Origin: Asterias rubens
Lineage: Eukaryota; Echinodermata; Asteroidea; Forcipulatida; Asteriidae
Direction: 5' to 3'
Length of the DNA: 64,000 bases
Assembly: GCF_902459465.1 (NCBI RefSeq)
Contig: NC_047066.1
Coordinates: forward strand, 7,505,047-7,569,046
In this document: positions 27,901 through 49,690 of the stretch, one piece after another
Layout of the letters: each line of letters starts with the position of its first letter
How positions within the stretch are numbered: the first letter of the stretch is position 1
The notes under the pieces: model-generated
What the model was told of the DNA's origin: nothing
The model's input: only the letters and a program-made list of their open reading frames with translations
The model's database searches: none
Program-made: the position numbers and the translations under genes

Positions 27901-29632
27901 TCACATTGACACCATTTAAAGGGAAGGTACACTATTGGTAATTGTCACAGACCAGTCTTCTCACTTGGTGTATCTCAACATATGCATAAAATAACAGAAC
28001 TGTGAAAATTTGAGCTCATTTGGTCATCGCAGTTGGGAGAAAATGATGAAAGAAAAAACACCCTTGTTGGACGAATCTGTCTGCTTTCAGATAGGAATAA
28101 AAGACTTCTAGCTAGAAGTGTTTTATTATTTTAGTGAGAAATTATATTTTCCCCAAAAACTACGTTATTTCCAAGGGAGTCGTTTCCCACAATGTTTTAT
28201 ACTACCAACAGCTCTCCAATGCTAGTTACCAAGTCAGTTTTTAAGTTAATATTTGTTTTGAGTAATTACCAAACATGTACCTTCCCTTTAAACAATACTA
28301 TCGTGTAAAAGTCTCCAGTATATCCCAATAACGACCCGTGGGGGTATTAGACCTTCCAGGTGCAATGTACAATCGCTTGCCTTTCTATTAATTTCAAGTA
28401 ATAAACCACAAGGGAAAATGACTAGGATTTATGTTGCTTTTTGGGGTGAACAAAAAATTGACTTGAGTGGGATTCGAACCATTGACCTCTGGATTAACGT
28501 ACCGGCGCTCTACCTTGTGGTTTATATTGAGAATTTATTTTAAGAATTTTGGGTTGAAAAAAAAAAAAAATGACAAGTGAAGGACTTGAACCTATATCCT
28601 CCGGACTAACTACGATGCACTGTAATATAGCACCTTGTAAACCGTTATAACGTGCTACATAAATCGATCTTGAAATTCTATTTTAAAAATGTATTCAAAA
28701 GTTTAGGTTCGTTAAAGCACATAGAGGATCTTCTTGGTAGATGTGTGCGCTATTTAAGCCTGCAACAAATAGTTAATGGCCTGACGTTTCGACCCTAGCA
28801 GAGTCTTTCTCGAAGGCTATTACATGTATCTTTCTTACTACATGTTAACTGAGCTATCTAGCCCAAATGTTGGCGGTCTCCCTAGCATGGCATCCAAATC
28901 AACATTAGGGCTAGAAAAATCAGTTGGTAGAGCGCCTGCATGCTAATCCGGAGGTCGCAGGTTCAAACCCCCCTCTAGTAAATTTGTCTTTGCTCAGTCC
29001 CAAGTTCTATTAGTTTTAGTAGAATAATATCTACTTGTACATGGTGGAGTAGTCACAGCATCATATTGCTAATTCATGTTATTTAATTCTGATCGACACC
29101 TCGAACTAGTGAGACTGCCAATATCATCGATCTAATTTGCTCAAACCAAAATTATATTCATTTTAGTAGAATATCTACGTGTACATGGTCGAGTACTCAA
29201 TAGATGTAAAATTTTGCGTCGGGGATAAAGAATAGTTAATTTTGATTTTACATTGGTGTAAGGGTAAAACCAAAATTAATAATCTACTTTTATTTTGGTC
29301 GAGTACTGACAGCTTCATGTTCTTTGCTTCTACCCGACACCCAGAACTATTAATAATGCTAACAAAACGGCTAGACAGCTCTATTGGTAGAGCGCCTGCA
29401 CATTAGTCCGGGGGTTCAAACCCTGCTCTCGTTAATTTGTCTTTGTTCCCCCTAGAATTCTATAAATTTTAGTACATAGCTGAATACTCACAGCGTCATA
29501 TTGCCACTTGATGTTCTTGGCTTTGACTGGGGTCTCCGGCTGCTTCTTGGGCTTCTCACCACCACCACCACCACCACCCTCCTCTTCTTCCTTCTCTCCT
29601 CCTTCCTCATCAGGCTCAGACTTCTTAATCAT
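8609..29632 (-). CDS. EIF4ENIF1: Eukaryotic translation initiation factor 4E transporter (4E-T), complete 17-exon model
   Basis: Exons in transcript order: 29632-29492, 23618-23545, 22305-22190, 21805-21422, 20536-20402, 19833-19658, 18861-18708, 16973-16788, 15762-15497, 14995-14727, 14223-13919, 12851-12599, 12146-11825, 11461-11323, 10681-9909, 9709-9520, 8940-8609. Every junction is GT-AG and phases agree, giving 1,404 residues (human about 985). Landmarks seen: eIF4E-binding motif YDAEELF at residues 45-51; GVWDPEKWH; LSPQRRSFG and RRIGSGRII; EEPEWF; the Cup-homology elements SDTIVLRGF (about 258-266) and DFDINDFF (about 326-333) that in relatives bind DDX6; KSLAEIEAGLK; FTPTSVIRKM; and near the C-terminus LAKWFGADVL. 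4E-T represses translation and protects deadenylated mRNA in P-bodies. The added length is low-complexity Q/P/M-rich sequence. The start codon lies four bases after an acceptor, so a 5' non-coding exon upstream is likely. Confidence 0.93.
9111..9482. mobile_element. MITE family A copy 2 (degenerate), in 4E-T intron 16
   Basis: The left end is decayed (AAAGGCATTGGTAATTACTC) and the right end reads GTGTCCAGTGTCTTTAA. The interior matches family A, including ACGGCTCCCTCTGATGTAA. It ends about 38 bp from the exon 16 donor at 9519. Confidence 0.8.
9909..9973 (-). repeat. Polyglutamine tract (CAG/CAA) at the end of 4E-T exon 15
   Basis: The exon ends in a run of about 20 Gln codons, a mixture of CAA and CAG, up to the donor at 9908. 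A second Q-rich block lies in the next exon (about 9551-9608, interrupted by H and K) and a third near the C-terminus (about 8830-8900, Q/H-rich). These continue the low-complexity C-terminal half of 4E-T. Length polymorphism is likely. Confidence 0.85.
11930..12092 (-). repeat. 15-bp coding minisatellite: xPGQM pentapeptide repeat in 4E-T
   Basis: Within exon 13 of the 4E-T model (about residues 843-893) a 15-bp unit encoding x-P-G-Q-M is repeated about ten times. The first residue varies among V, G, P and H. The reading frame is uninterrupted and flanking residues (GPGGG before, GGVPMGPGG after) have the same composition. The segment is predicted to be disordered and probably expanded by replication slippage. 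I know of no equivalent tract in vertebrate 4E-T. Confidence 0.85.
12240..12310. repeat. AATAATAAT-headed dispersed repeat (GGATTTATAAAGCGC)
   Basis: AATAATAATGATATATGG then ATTTATAAAGCGCAAAT. A similar sequence at 61058-61140 (AATAATAATAACCGTATTTC, TAGAGCGCC) lies in an RNF34 intron. This resembles reversed 3' ends of LINE-derived repeats. The same element may continue towards 12500. Confidence 0.45.
12908..13115. repeat. Direct duplication of about 110 bp in 4E-T intron 11
   Basis: CAGTTATGAACGACAGTTAT ... CATTTGATCACAAAATTGTG ... AAATAAAACAAACAA is repeated once as CAGTTATGGAAAAAAGTTTA ... CATTTGATGAAAAATTATG ... AAATAAAACAAACAA. Divergence is roughly 15 to 20 percent by eye. Confidence 0.65.
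16098..16439. mobile_element. MITE family A copy 3, right end truncated, in 4E-T intron 8
   Basis: The left end TTAAAGGCAGTGGACACTAT is intact. The right end stops at GACTGGTCTTTAA, lacking the usual terminal repeat. It splits a second repeated sequence (AATAAACTATAAATAATAG) found on both sides. Confidence 0.8.
16473..16665. repeat. Snap-back element with AATAAACTATAAATAATAG ends, in 4E-T intron 8
   Basis: AATAAACTATAAATAATAGT and GGATACAACCATGTA at the left are matched by TACATGGTTGTACCCGTTAG and the AGTTTATTCTT end at the right. A partial copy is at 15828-15960, with the MITE at 16098-16439 between them. Confidence 0.65.
17334..17824. mobile_element. MITE family F (TTAA-flanked, 491 bp) with two CRE palindromes
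   Basis: The left end is TTAAAGGGTGGCTGCAGTG; the right end reversed is TTAAAGGGATGCTGCAGTG. TTAA lies at both borders. The centre is G/C-rich and contains two perfect TGACGTCA sites (17496-17503, 17637-17644) placed symmetrically. It lies in 4E-T intron 7 directly beside a family A copy. Confidence 0.8.
17865..18253. mobile_element. MITE family A copy 4, in 4E-T intron 7
   Basis: Both ends (AGGCAGTGGACACTATTGG; reverse CCAATAGTGTCCAGTGTCT) and both TTAA borders are present. The internal hairpin around TTGAGACCTCAGATTTAG and AATTTGAGGTCTCGAA is intact. One of the best-preserved copies. Confidence 0.9.
18868..18945 (+). repeat. 17-bp tandem repeat in 4E-T intron 6
   Basis: The unit GGTATCAATAAGAGTAT is repeated about 4.5 times beginning seven bases upstream of the exon 7 acceptor (AG at 18862-18863, minus strand). 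On the transcript strand it reads ATACTCTTATTGATACC, so the repeat occupies the usual branch-point and pyrimidine-tract zone of that acceptor. Confidence 0.85.
20632..20770. repeat. Short snap-back element, second copy, in 4E-T intron 4
   Basis: AAAGCCCGGTTCATACTTCC at the left and AAGTATGAACCAGACTTC at the right, same ends as the element at 471-606 with a different centre. Confidence 0.75.
20975..21339. mobile_element. MITE family A copy 5, in 4E-T intron 4
   Basis: TTAA borders are present. The left terminal repeat is shortened (AAAGGGATTGGTAATTGCTC) and the right one reads AAGTGTCCAGTATCTTTAA. The interior matches family A. It ends about 80 bp past the exon 4 donor. Confidence 0.8.
22359..22705. 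mobile_element. MITE family A copy 6, right end deleted, in 4E-T intron 2
   Basis: The left end TTAAAGGCAGTGGACACTAT is intact. The right end stops after GATACACCAAGGGTCTTTAA, lacking the last 40 bp or so of the family, like the copy at 16098. Confidence 0.8.
24566..24697 (+). repeat. (CAA/CAG)n then (AACA)n microsatellite in 4E-T intron 1
   Basis: Imperfect CAACAACAG repeats of about 110 bp run into CAAACAAACAAACAAAC. On the + strand they make open Gln- and Asn-rich frames, but there is no sign of a gene here and the region lies in an intron of the opposite strand. Confidence 0.9.
25262..26802. mobile_element. 1.54-kb non-autonomous DNA transposon with GTATTT target duplication
   Basis: The left end reads CAGGCCTCGACCCC and the right end, reversed, CAGGCCCCAACCTT. 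Both carry a subterminal GGCCACTTGGCC. The 6-bp sequence GTATTT abuts both ends (25256-25261 and 26803-26808). No transposase reading frame is present inside. The terminal CAGG and G/C-rich subterminal repeats resemble hAT elements, but a 6-bp rather than 8-bp duplication is atypical. The element lies in 4E-T intron 1. Confidence 0.6.
27916..28291. mobile_element. MITE family D copy (TTAA-flanked), in 4E-T intron 1
   Basis: The terminal repeat AGGGAAGGTACACTATTGGT is paired with ACCAAACATGTACCTTCCCT, with TTAA on both borders. The subterminal sequence and the interior are clearly related to family A, so this is a sister family with altered ends. Confidence 0.85.
28400..28640 (-). mobile_element. 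Two adjoining tRNA-headed SINE copies, reverse orientation
   Basis: The reverse box B and box A are seen at about 28466-28512 (GGATTCGAACC ... GCGCTCTACC), with the SINE tail ATAAACCACAAGG at 28400. A second, more decayed copy occupies about 28515-28640. Same family as 63504. Confidence 0.65.
28908..29010 (+). mobile_element. tRNA-headed SINE copy
   Basis: GGGCTAG, CAGTTGGTAGAGCGCCTG, CTAATCCGGAGGTCGCAGG, GGTTCAAACCC and then AATTTGTCTTTGCTCAGTCC, same family as 63504. Forms a cluster with the copies at 28400 and 29369. Confidence 0.7.
29369..29450 (+). mobile_element. tRNA-headed SINE copy close to 4E-T exon 1
   Basis: GGCTAGACAGCTCTATTGG, GAGCGCCTGCACATTAG and GGGGGTTCAAACCCTG, then TTTGTCTTTGTTCCCCC. 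It lies about 40 bp beyond the donor of coding exon 1 of 4E-T, in intron 1. Confidence 0.65.
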
Positions 29633-30113
29633 CCTCCTGAGAATAATAAAAAAGTCAATGGGTTATAAATGTTGCTCTCTTTACATTGAAGTGACGACGA
29701 CTAGAGCAAGCTAGTCAAATGGTTGAGACCAATTAACAACTGCACTGATCTGTTGTTGCAAGATTTGCTTACTGGAGTAGCGTCCAGTGCATAGTACTTT
29801 ACAGTTCAGCCCAAGTTCCCCCTATTTTTATTTACCTGCGGTGATCTACAATGGTGACGTACAATACAAGCAGCACACTAGGTTTTTAAAATAGTACACA
29901 GTGCATTTATAACTTACACTGTAAGTGCTCAAATTAGCAATGCAACTTTGTACACAAGGTGCACTGTCTATTCACCAGAGACTACTGTAATTAGCGGATA
30001 CTGTACATTTGCATGCTAATTTTTATGCAACACAGCACAGTTTTACAAGTAAACAGAATAATAAAAACAGCCATAAACCTAGAACTGTCAGAGAACACTG
30101 TGCAAGATAATTC

Positions 30114-30500
30114 TTAAAGGCAGTGGACACTATTGGTAATCACTCAAAATAATTATTAGCATAAAACCTTTCTCTGTGACAAGTAATAGGAAGAGGTTGA
30201 TGGTATAAAACATTGTGAGAAACGGCACCCTCTGAAGTGCCATAGTTTCCGAGAAAGAAGTAATTTTCCACGAATTTGATTTCGAGACCTCAGATTTAGA
30301 ACTTGAGGTCTCGAAATCAACCATCTAAACGCACACACCTTCGTGTGACAAGGGTGTTTTTTTCTTACATTCATATCTCACAAGTTCGATGACCGATTGA
30401 GCTCAAATTTTCACAGGTTTGGTATTTTATGCATATGTTGAGATACACCAACTGTGAAGACTAGTCTTTGACAATTACCAATAGTGTCCAGTGCCTTTAA
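30114..30500. mobile_element. MITE family A copy 7, upstream of 4E-T
   Basis: A full-length copy with intact AGGCAGTGGACACTATTGG ends and TTAA on both sides. The interior contains ATTTCGAGACCTCAGATTTA and its partial complement. Confidence 0.9.
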
Positions 30501-31442
30501 TGATGCACGATTTGATGTATAATTAGCAAACAGTATGCATTTACAATTCACAGTGTGTATGGAAATTTGTCCAAATATAGCTCCCTGCCATTAATCACTT
30601 CTATTATTAAGTGTACATATATCAGTATCGGAATAATATGCAACTTGTCAAAACTGGGACTTATCAAAGTCCACAACACTGTCATGACTGTATACATCCT
30701 TTTAAAATCTTGCACGTACAAGCTCTCAAATATTTATCACTAGGGCCCAATCTTTTAAAGCCTATAACTTAACAAGCACAAAAACTAGCTTTCAAAACTA
30801 AAAAAAATGTTGCTTATCAGGGAAAAAGGTTACCAGCCAGAATACCACACATTTACCATTGCTGCGACTGGTACCCATTTCTTTCTCGCAAAGAAATTTG
30901 CTTTGCAGAACTTTCTGCTTTTAAAACAGTTTTATGTAATTGGGTCCGGGTCTAATAAATTGTTATTGCAGGCCTACATGTAAATAATGCTTCATTTTTG
31001 AATGGCAACTGGAAACCCAGACATTTTCTCCTTGGTAAAGGCCACCGCAATAAGGAATTTTTTTTCTTCTATTCATTTCAAGGGGCAAAAAGGCAATGAC
31101 CAGGGCCAGTTGCAAGTAAAGGGGATGTTCTTGATAAAGGCAAGACAGTTTTTCTTTAATAAAGGGCATCTCTGATATAATGACACGGACAACCTTTCCA
31201 AAGGGGCACCAATGAAATAGCAAAGGAAATAGATGCAATTGTCGGCATCTAGTCTCAACAAATTATCAGGTCTGTATCACACATACATCATGTTCATTGT
31301 ACCCATGAGTAACAACATCCCGTTCAAGAAAACGTTGTTTATAATTTGAAAGACATGAATAACTATTAATTTTGGTTTTTACCCATACATCGATGTGTAT
31401 TAGCACTGTATACTAAATACTTTCCCGAGTCTTGTGAACAAA

Positions 31443-31535
31443 TATCAAAGGCATAGGCCTATTACTCGGGTGGGATTGGAACCCACGACCCTTGCAATTC
31501 TAGAGCAGTGTCTTACCAACTAGACTACCGAGATT
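31443..31535 (-). mobile_element. tRNA-like SINE fragment, second family
   Basis: GGGATTGGAACCCACGACC with GCAATTCTAGAGCAG and ACCAACTAGACTACCGAG is a reversed box B and box A. Related fragments: 18428-18500 (-) with GGATTTGAACCCACAACTTT and 44985-45065 (+) with GGTCGTGGGTTCGAATTCC. Confidence 0.5.
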
Positions 31536-32389
31536 GCCGTATGGTACCATCTACACAGTCCCAGTTAGTTCTGTGCACAGTTGACTACATGTAGTTGTGC
31601 CTCCATACACAATAGATAGTTCCCGCATGATGTAACTCGGCTATCTTTACGGGCAATTTGGAACACACAGCCATGTGTTTTGCGCGAGAACAGCGTGCAG
31701 CACGCGCATATTTCACAAAACTCGTTGCCTGAATGGTTAGTAAACAGCGTGGTTGCGTAACAACCAACAGTATGCTTGTACATGTCAGCCTTTCCTAAAC
31801 TACAGGACAAACACACGGCATGACTTAAAAAAATTACAACAATAAAAACAAGATATAAAATGTAGTACACTGAATTAGTTACCAAAAAAACATTGTTCAT
31901 GAATGAAAGATGCATTTTGGACTAGAAAACACACTTGATAACTTAATTTAAGCGTCCTAAATGATGTTCAAATCCTTCAAATAAACCAGGCTACCCAACC
32001 TTGGCATTTTGTAATGTAGTAAAGCAAAAAGGGACAGAACTTCGCTCATGATGCATTTATGCAATGAACACATGTGGAATCTACCAATATATGCACGCTA
32101 GCAATCAAAATACATGAATGGTGGAGCTAGCTTTTGGACTCAAATGTAAATCTACAAAACAAAAGATGTCAGACATAGCTTGGAATAAGAGGGTCGGATT
32201 GGAACCAATCTTAATGAGGAGCATACTATTTGAGAGAATTATTTATAAGCAGTGTTTCAGTTTGACATTACAGGCCTAATAGGTCATTTGGAGGCAGTTA
32301 TGTTGCCTCCATGCCCTTTGAAAGTGACTTTCCATGCCAGGGTTCTTGTCTTTTGTTTTGTCTCTAGTGTTTTGTGTTCTACCCCCACT

Positions 32390-32595
32390 GGAGGTGTTTC
32401 CTACACAATCCTGGTATCTGCCCACGGCCAGGCCTTGCCATGCCAGGTTTCTCAGTAATTTGCTTACTGTTTTTACACATTTGTATTCTTTTTATAACCA
32501 TTGTATTGCTGTTACTTGTACATCTTTGATGTGCAATTTTTTTTTATATACATGTATGTGTTTTTTTTATGTTTGCTGGCAAATAAAATTAAACG
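32390..32595 (+). repeat. LINE/SINE 3' tail repeat ending TTTGCTGGCAAATAAAAT
   Basis: The segment GTGTTTCCTACACAATCC ... TATCTGCCCACGGCCAGGCC ... TTTCTCAGTAATTTGC ... TTTTTATAACCATTGTATTG ... TGTTTGCTGGCAAATAAAAT recurs in reverse at 62035-62225. The A-rich terminal TAAAATTAAA suggests a retroposon 3' end. Confidence 0.65.
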
Positions 32596-32810
32596 AAATG
32601 CCCTTTGAAATGTCCAAGCCGAAAATTGAAATTGTCCTCTTATTAGTCATACATACATGTACACATGTCATAGCGGTGCCCTTCAATGAGTAAAAACGGC
32701 CGTTCTCTTTTTGTACAAGGACAAAGTACCAGGCCTGTGTTTTAAAAGCTAGGCCTATAGCTTCTTATTATTACAGGCACGGGGTAATTAAACATTAGAA
32801 CATTTCTAAT

Positions 32811-33177
32811 AATAAGCCATTTGCAAGTTAAATTTGAATAATGTCTGGTACAATGACTTGCTTAGTTACAATGCATCCTTTACATTTGAATTCCTCAGAC
32901 TATCGAGACAGTTGCTACGCCACGTGATTAGGGGCAAGCTTTTGTATATCAACATCCAGGATGAGCAAACCCTGGTACGATTGTGCCATACACATCCATT
33001 CAGAATTGTGTATGGGTGTTCACCGTCTCTTACGTAACTACGCAAAAGCTTGCCCCTAATCATGTGGCGTAGCAACTGTCTCGATAGTCTGAGGAATTCA
33101 AACGTAAGCAGTGCATCGTAACTAAGCGAGTCGTTGTACTAGACATTATTCAAATCTAACTCGCAAATGGCTTATTC
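32811..33177. repeat. Long foldback element, arms of about 135 bp
   Basis: The left arm begins AATAAGCCATTTGCAAGTTA and runs to GGGGCAAGCTTTTG at 32945. The right arm begins CAAAAGCTTGCCCCTAATC and ends TCGCAAATGGCTTATT. The arms match closely with scattered differences, and the loop is about 100 bp. A fragment of one arm is at 54097-54196. Confidence 0.85.
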
Positions 33178-34808
33178 AACGAGGAGAATGAAGCCATAGT
33201 AAGTCATATAATAAATTTTCTCATATAAACTGTTACACTATGTTGGCCTATAGTTTTGAATGTTTGGGTTTGTTTTCATTCCCAATTTCAAAAAAAATGC
33301 TGTAATTTATGCATACAAGTGCAAAATAAAAAAATCTAAAAATATCATGACAATTTAATTAAAATATCAGTTTTCAAATGTTTGATTTTGTTTTACATAA
33401 TAAAAAGTATTAAAAGAATCAGTTTTACTCAAAGCGTATAGACCTACTCATTTGAAGCTTTGCCAGAATTTTGTTCCATGGAGAAAAAATATTCCTTCAT
33501 GAACTATTCAAATGAATGAATAGACTAGAGTGTTTTGGAAAAAGTCATGTCATTTAAGGGTCTAGTACATTCCAAAACACTGACCACTGTTTCCTAAACT
33601 TGCTTGCATGTTCAGCATCTGAACATGTGCTTTTGGAGTCTCTGAAAACACATTGTCCTGAGCATGTGGGTAAATTCTTGCCTCACAGTTTATAATACTT
33701 AATAGACACAATTGTATTGTAGGGTAGGGAACCATGTAGGAATGGCCAACCAATTACATTTATGAATGCCTAATTTACATTACCGGAAAAACCATTTCAC
33801 TTGCTTGCAGGCTGTAGAGGCTGCCATTTTCATTTCCACATTTGGTCAGTCTATACCCCAACCATGGAATTCCTTTCAAGTATAAACCAATACTACAGTA
33901 CCACCAGCCACAAGTGCACAAACCCAGGGCCCGTGCAGTAAAGCCTACCCCCCCCCCCCCCCTTGCTTCATGCACATTCATGAATTAATGCCATTGTGTG
34001 ACCATGGTGTGACAATACCAAACGAAGAACTGCTAAAATTTAATTAGCGTGCAAGGGATCTTTCCACCTCAAGAGAAGCACTTGAATGCACATGAACACT
34101 CTACTAATACCAGCCGTTAGTTTTTGCATTACAATGAAGAGAATTCAAGAGTAAAACCGGACACTAACAAAGGATTAGAAGACACACAAATTACCACCGT
34201 ACATACGTACATATACTTCGACGATCTTGCCTACACACATGAAATGCGTAGATACACAACACACGCAGAAGCCTTTCTCCTCACTCTGCCACGTATCTCG
34301 TCAACTTTCCGTCCGGTTTTCTTCCTAAAATTAGTTCTCCGGGATCGAAACCAGTCGAGATATGGTCAAACCAAGAAACAGAAATAATACGGGAATACAG
34401 AGAAGACACACGGGTGGCTATACTTCTATAGAACACGACATTTTGGTGGAATTTAAAGGGGCAAGAATGATAACAGTTCGCCAGTCAAATCAAACTTATT
34501 CACGCACAAACGTTAAATGCCCGGATGTAAACAAGTTTCTACAGGATTTACCTTTGAACCAGTCGCAATGTCAGTCTGGCTTACGAACAGCAGTTATCGC
34601 TTCTTATAGATGTATAGGCGGGGATAAGATCAATAGCTTGCACTTTATTTAAAGGGACTTTTTTAGTGACCTAGAAGAGCCCCGGCATTTTCATAGCTAT
34701 GGCTATGCATTTTTTTCCCCTGACTTTTAACAAAATTATTTAGCACATTAATGGATTATTCATTTTATTCGCAATGTAATGGCGGGGGCGGGACCCTCGA
34801 CCCACATG

Positions 34809-35150
34809 GGTCTGCACTTTTTGTAAGACAAAAAAACACAATGTCCACAGATTTACATTATTAAACTTACACAGATTGAAGATAATGATATAAGAAAGCT
34901 TCCCTGGAAATATTATTTGCTGAGGTGGGGGAGTTTTTGAGAAATGAGTAAAACAGCGTCATGAAAATAATTTTTGTCTCAGTGATCATGAGACGACAAT
35001 TATTTTAGCATGTAAAAACGTATTTTCACGAAATTGTTGTACTCATTTCTTTAAAAACTACAGCACCTCAGCAACTCAGTGATATTTTAATGTATGCTTT
35101 CTACTATCATTATCTTCAAACGGTGTAAGTTTAATGTAAATCTGTGTTTT
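34809..35150. mobile_element. MITE family C copy 1, between 4E-T and TXNRD
   Basis: An inverted-repeat element: ACACAATGTCCACAGATTTAC then TTACACAGATTGAAGATAAT at the left, and CATTATCTTCAAACGGTGTA and GTAAATCTGTG at the right (written here in pieces). The central ATTTTTGTCTCAGTGATC and GATCATGAGACGACAAT pair as a hairpin. No TTAA border was found. Confidence 0.7.
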
Positions 35151-35308
35151 GTGTTACCATAAGTACCCCAAAAAGTTATAACAAAAAAAGGAAACTCGGA
35201 TGTGATTATTTTGGGGGATGGGATGGATTTTTTTTGTAAAGCTAACTTTTGCTGAAAGACCGCAAGGAAAGTGATGTCTGTACTTAAACTTGAAGTCTCT
35301 TGGTCACG

Positions 35309-35385
35309 GAGGGGGGGGGGGAGAGGGGGGAGGGGGGAGGGGGAGGGGGGAGGGGGGAGGGGGGAGGGGGTGGGGGGGGGGGGGA
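35309..35385 (+). repeat. G-tract cluster with G-quadruplex potential
   Basis: Runs of 5 to 13 G separated by single A or T (GGGGGGAGGGGGG pattern) extend over about 77 bp. It lies between the 5' ends of 4E-T and TXNRD, about 800 bp from the TXNRD start codon. Confidence 0.85.
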
Positions 35386-36178
35386 CACTGACATGCTAAA
35401 TCATGTCAGCGTGCATAAAAATCGCGGGTAACTTCTGAAAAGGCTCTTTTCATTCAATAGCTCCCCGACCAGTAATTAAAAGTGTGACGTGCAACATTAC
35501 TGATTGTTCCGTGTTTTTCTAAGCCTAAAAATCAAAATGTCTCGCAAGCCGAGAACATCATTCCCGTATTAAAATTAGTCTTCAATAAAAAGGCCAAAAT
35601 ATATATAGTGCCGATACAAAAATGAACATTTTGAAATAAATAATATAATAATGTCGGGTGCGCTTTATAAAACAGGGGCGCAACTGCAATCATGGTGCGC
35701 GAGTGGCACTTTTAAACTCATTTCACCACTGAGGATCGAGACAATGTGGGCGCTTAATCTTTATTAGTACACTGCCGCCCCCTCCTCCTTTTTGCTGCTC
35801 CTGGAGAAGACTAAATTTTCAAATAATTGGTTTTTAAAACCTCGGTCCTCTCAAGTGTTGAATGCGGGCTTCTGTTTGAAATATAAAATTGCATCTGTTC
35901 TAGTACAAACGGCTTCGTCAGCAGAGGCTAGAGAGGCGGTTCTCAGAGGAGGTCTACAAGTTTCAATTATGACAAATTTTTCTTAGGAAAGAAGAAGAAA
36001 TGTTATCATGATTTAAGTGTGAAAAAATACCTTAGGGACCACCCATTTGAATTTAACTCAAAACATTATAATTAGTTCTTCATGGTTTTGCAACAGCGGA
36101 GGAGGTAGGCTAATCGATAACCGGTGAATCGACTAACAATATTAGGCCAACAGAGGGCGCTAGATTACTTAATTCAAG

Positions 36179-48932
<12,754 letters not shown>

Positions 48933-48961
48933 GCCCCTCCCTCTGCCATAACACCCCTCCC

Positions 48962-49022
48962 TCCAGCTGGTATGACTAATGAAAATCACAAAACCAATTC
49001 AATAGGATGATTTTGTTGTTGT
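48962..49022 (+). promoter_or_regulatory. Candidate SECIS element A in the TXNRD 3' UTR
   Basis: ATGA at 48972-48975 and GGAT at 49005-49008 can form the UGAN/KGAW quartet. Between them 48977-48983 pairs with 48998-49004 with one A-A mismatch, and the apical loop is A-rich (AATCACAAAACC). A short lower helix (CAGC with GTTG) is possible. The main doubt is spacing: the hairpin begins only about 37 nt after the UGA, closer than usual for animal SECIS elements. Confidence 0.4.
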
Positions 49023-49062
49023 AAGTGTTTTCAGAAAGGTGTGAGATTAAAGTTGCAAGGCC

Positions 49063-49139
49063 CTTTTTTTGTCCGAATGATGGAAACAATTTTTTTTAAA
49101 ACAAATTTTGACAGATGATGCTGTTTCAAAACGAAAAAG
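49063..49139 (+). promoter_or_regulatory. Candidate SECIS element B in the TXNRD 3' UTR
   Basis: A lower helix of about nine pairs joins 49063-49072 to 49131-49139. ATGA at 49077-49080 faces GAT at 49114-49116. An imperfect upper helix (TGGAAACAATTT with AAATTTTGACA, including G-A pairs and one bulge) is capped by a loop containing AAAA. It begins about 136 nt from the UGA, a normal distance, but the 3' internal loop is large. Either this or candidate A should serve the UGA. Confidence 0.35.
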
Positions 49140-49587
49140 AAAAATCTACAAAATCTTGCATGTATGCCACAGACAATGCACAAAATACATGTAACATGCA
49201 AAATTGTTTTACATGATGATGAACACCCCACCGCTAGTTATTTTCCAATTTTGTCTTTAAACTGCCACTAATCATTGGTGTATTTTTTTTTCTTTGTGCA
49301 ATCCCTTTGTTTACTGCTTATAATTTTTTCAAATCTATAAAAGTAGCTATTCAAACCTTAATCTGAAATCGGCCCAAAATCGAACCTAGCATCTTTAAAA
49401 ATCACACATAATTTATTTATTGAAATTGAAAATCGAATTGGAATGCTAGCATTAAGGATCTAGCCAGCTGAGGGGTGAGGTGTGGAAGGAGGGAGTTGTT
49501 TCAGTGAAACTGGTTTTCACTTTCTTGTATTCAAAGGCCATTCCAGTCACTGAATTCTTTCAAATATTCCTTGCAAAAGTTGTTGGC

Positions 49588-49690
49588 GTGTCGTGCCGAA
49601 GTGGTTAAGAGCACCGGACTGAAGCTGTGGTGTTTCTGATCAGCAGGGTGTGGGTTCGAGTCCTGGTTGTAGAACTTGTGTCGTTGAGCA
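49588..49690 (+). mobile_element. tRNA(Leu/Ser)-like SINE fragment
   Basis: GCCGAAGTGGTTAAGAGC (box A, type II-like), a long variable region, and GGGTTCGAGTCCTGG (box B). A reverse relative with GGCTCGAACCCACACTCTGC lies at about 2018-2100. The copies lack a good acceptor stem. Confidence 0.55.

Larger units (their letters stand above)
23619..29491 (-). other. 4E-T intron 1 (5.9 kb)
   Basis: It divides the eIF4E-binding motif between coding exons 1 and 2 (phase 0). It contains the microsatellite at 24566, the 1.54-kb transposon at 25262, a family D MITE and the SINE cluster. Apart from these I see no conserved coding segment. Confidence 0.8.
29637..36178. other. Divergent 5' intergenic region of 4E-T and TXNRD
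   Basis: Both promoters should be here. An acceptor at 29637-29638 on the minus strand implies an upstream 4E-T exon. One candidate is a segment ending at about 34551 with a minus-strand donor TTCAAAG|GTAAAT, but nothing confirms it. Repeats include a MITE A copy, the 32811 foldback, the LINE tail at 32390, MITE C and the G-tract. No coding gene was seen. Confidence 0.6.

Noticed and set aside
34124..34652. Two overlapping plus-strand frames upstream of TXNRD
   Set aside because: No recognisable protein family, no conserved splice partner; the region is more likely promoter or 5' UTR DNA of the divergent genes.
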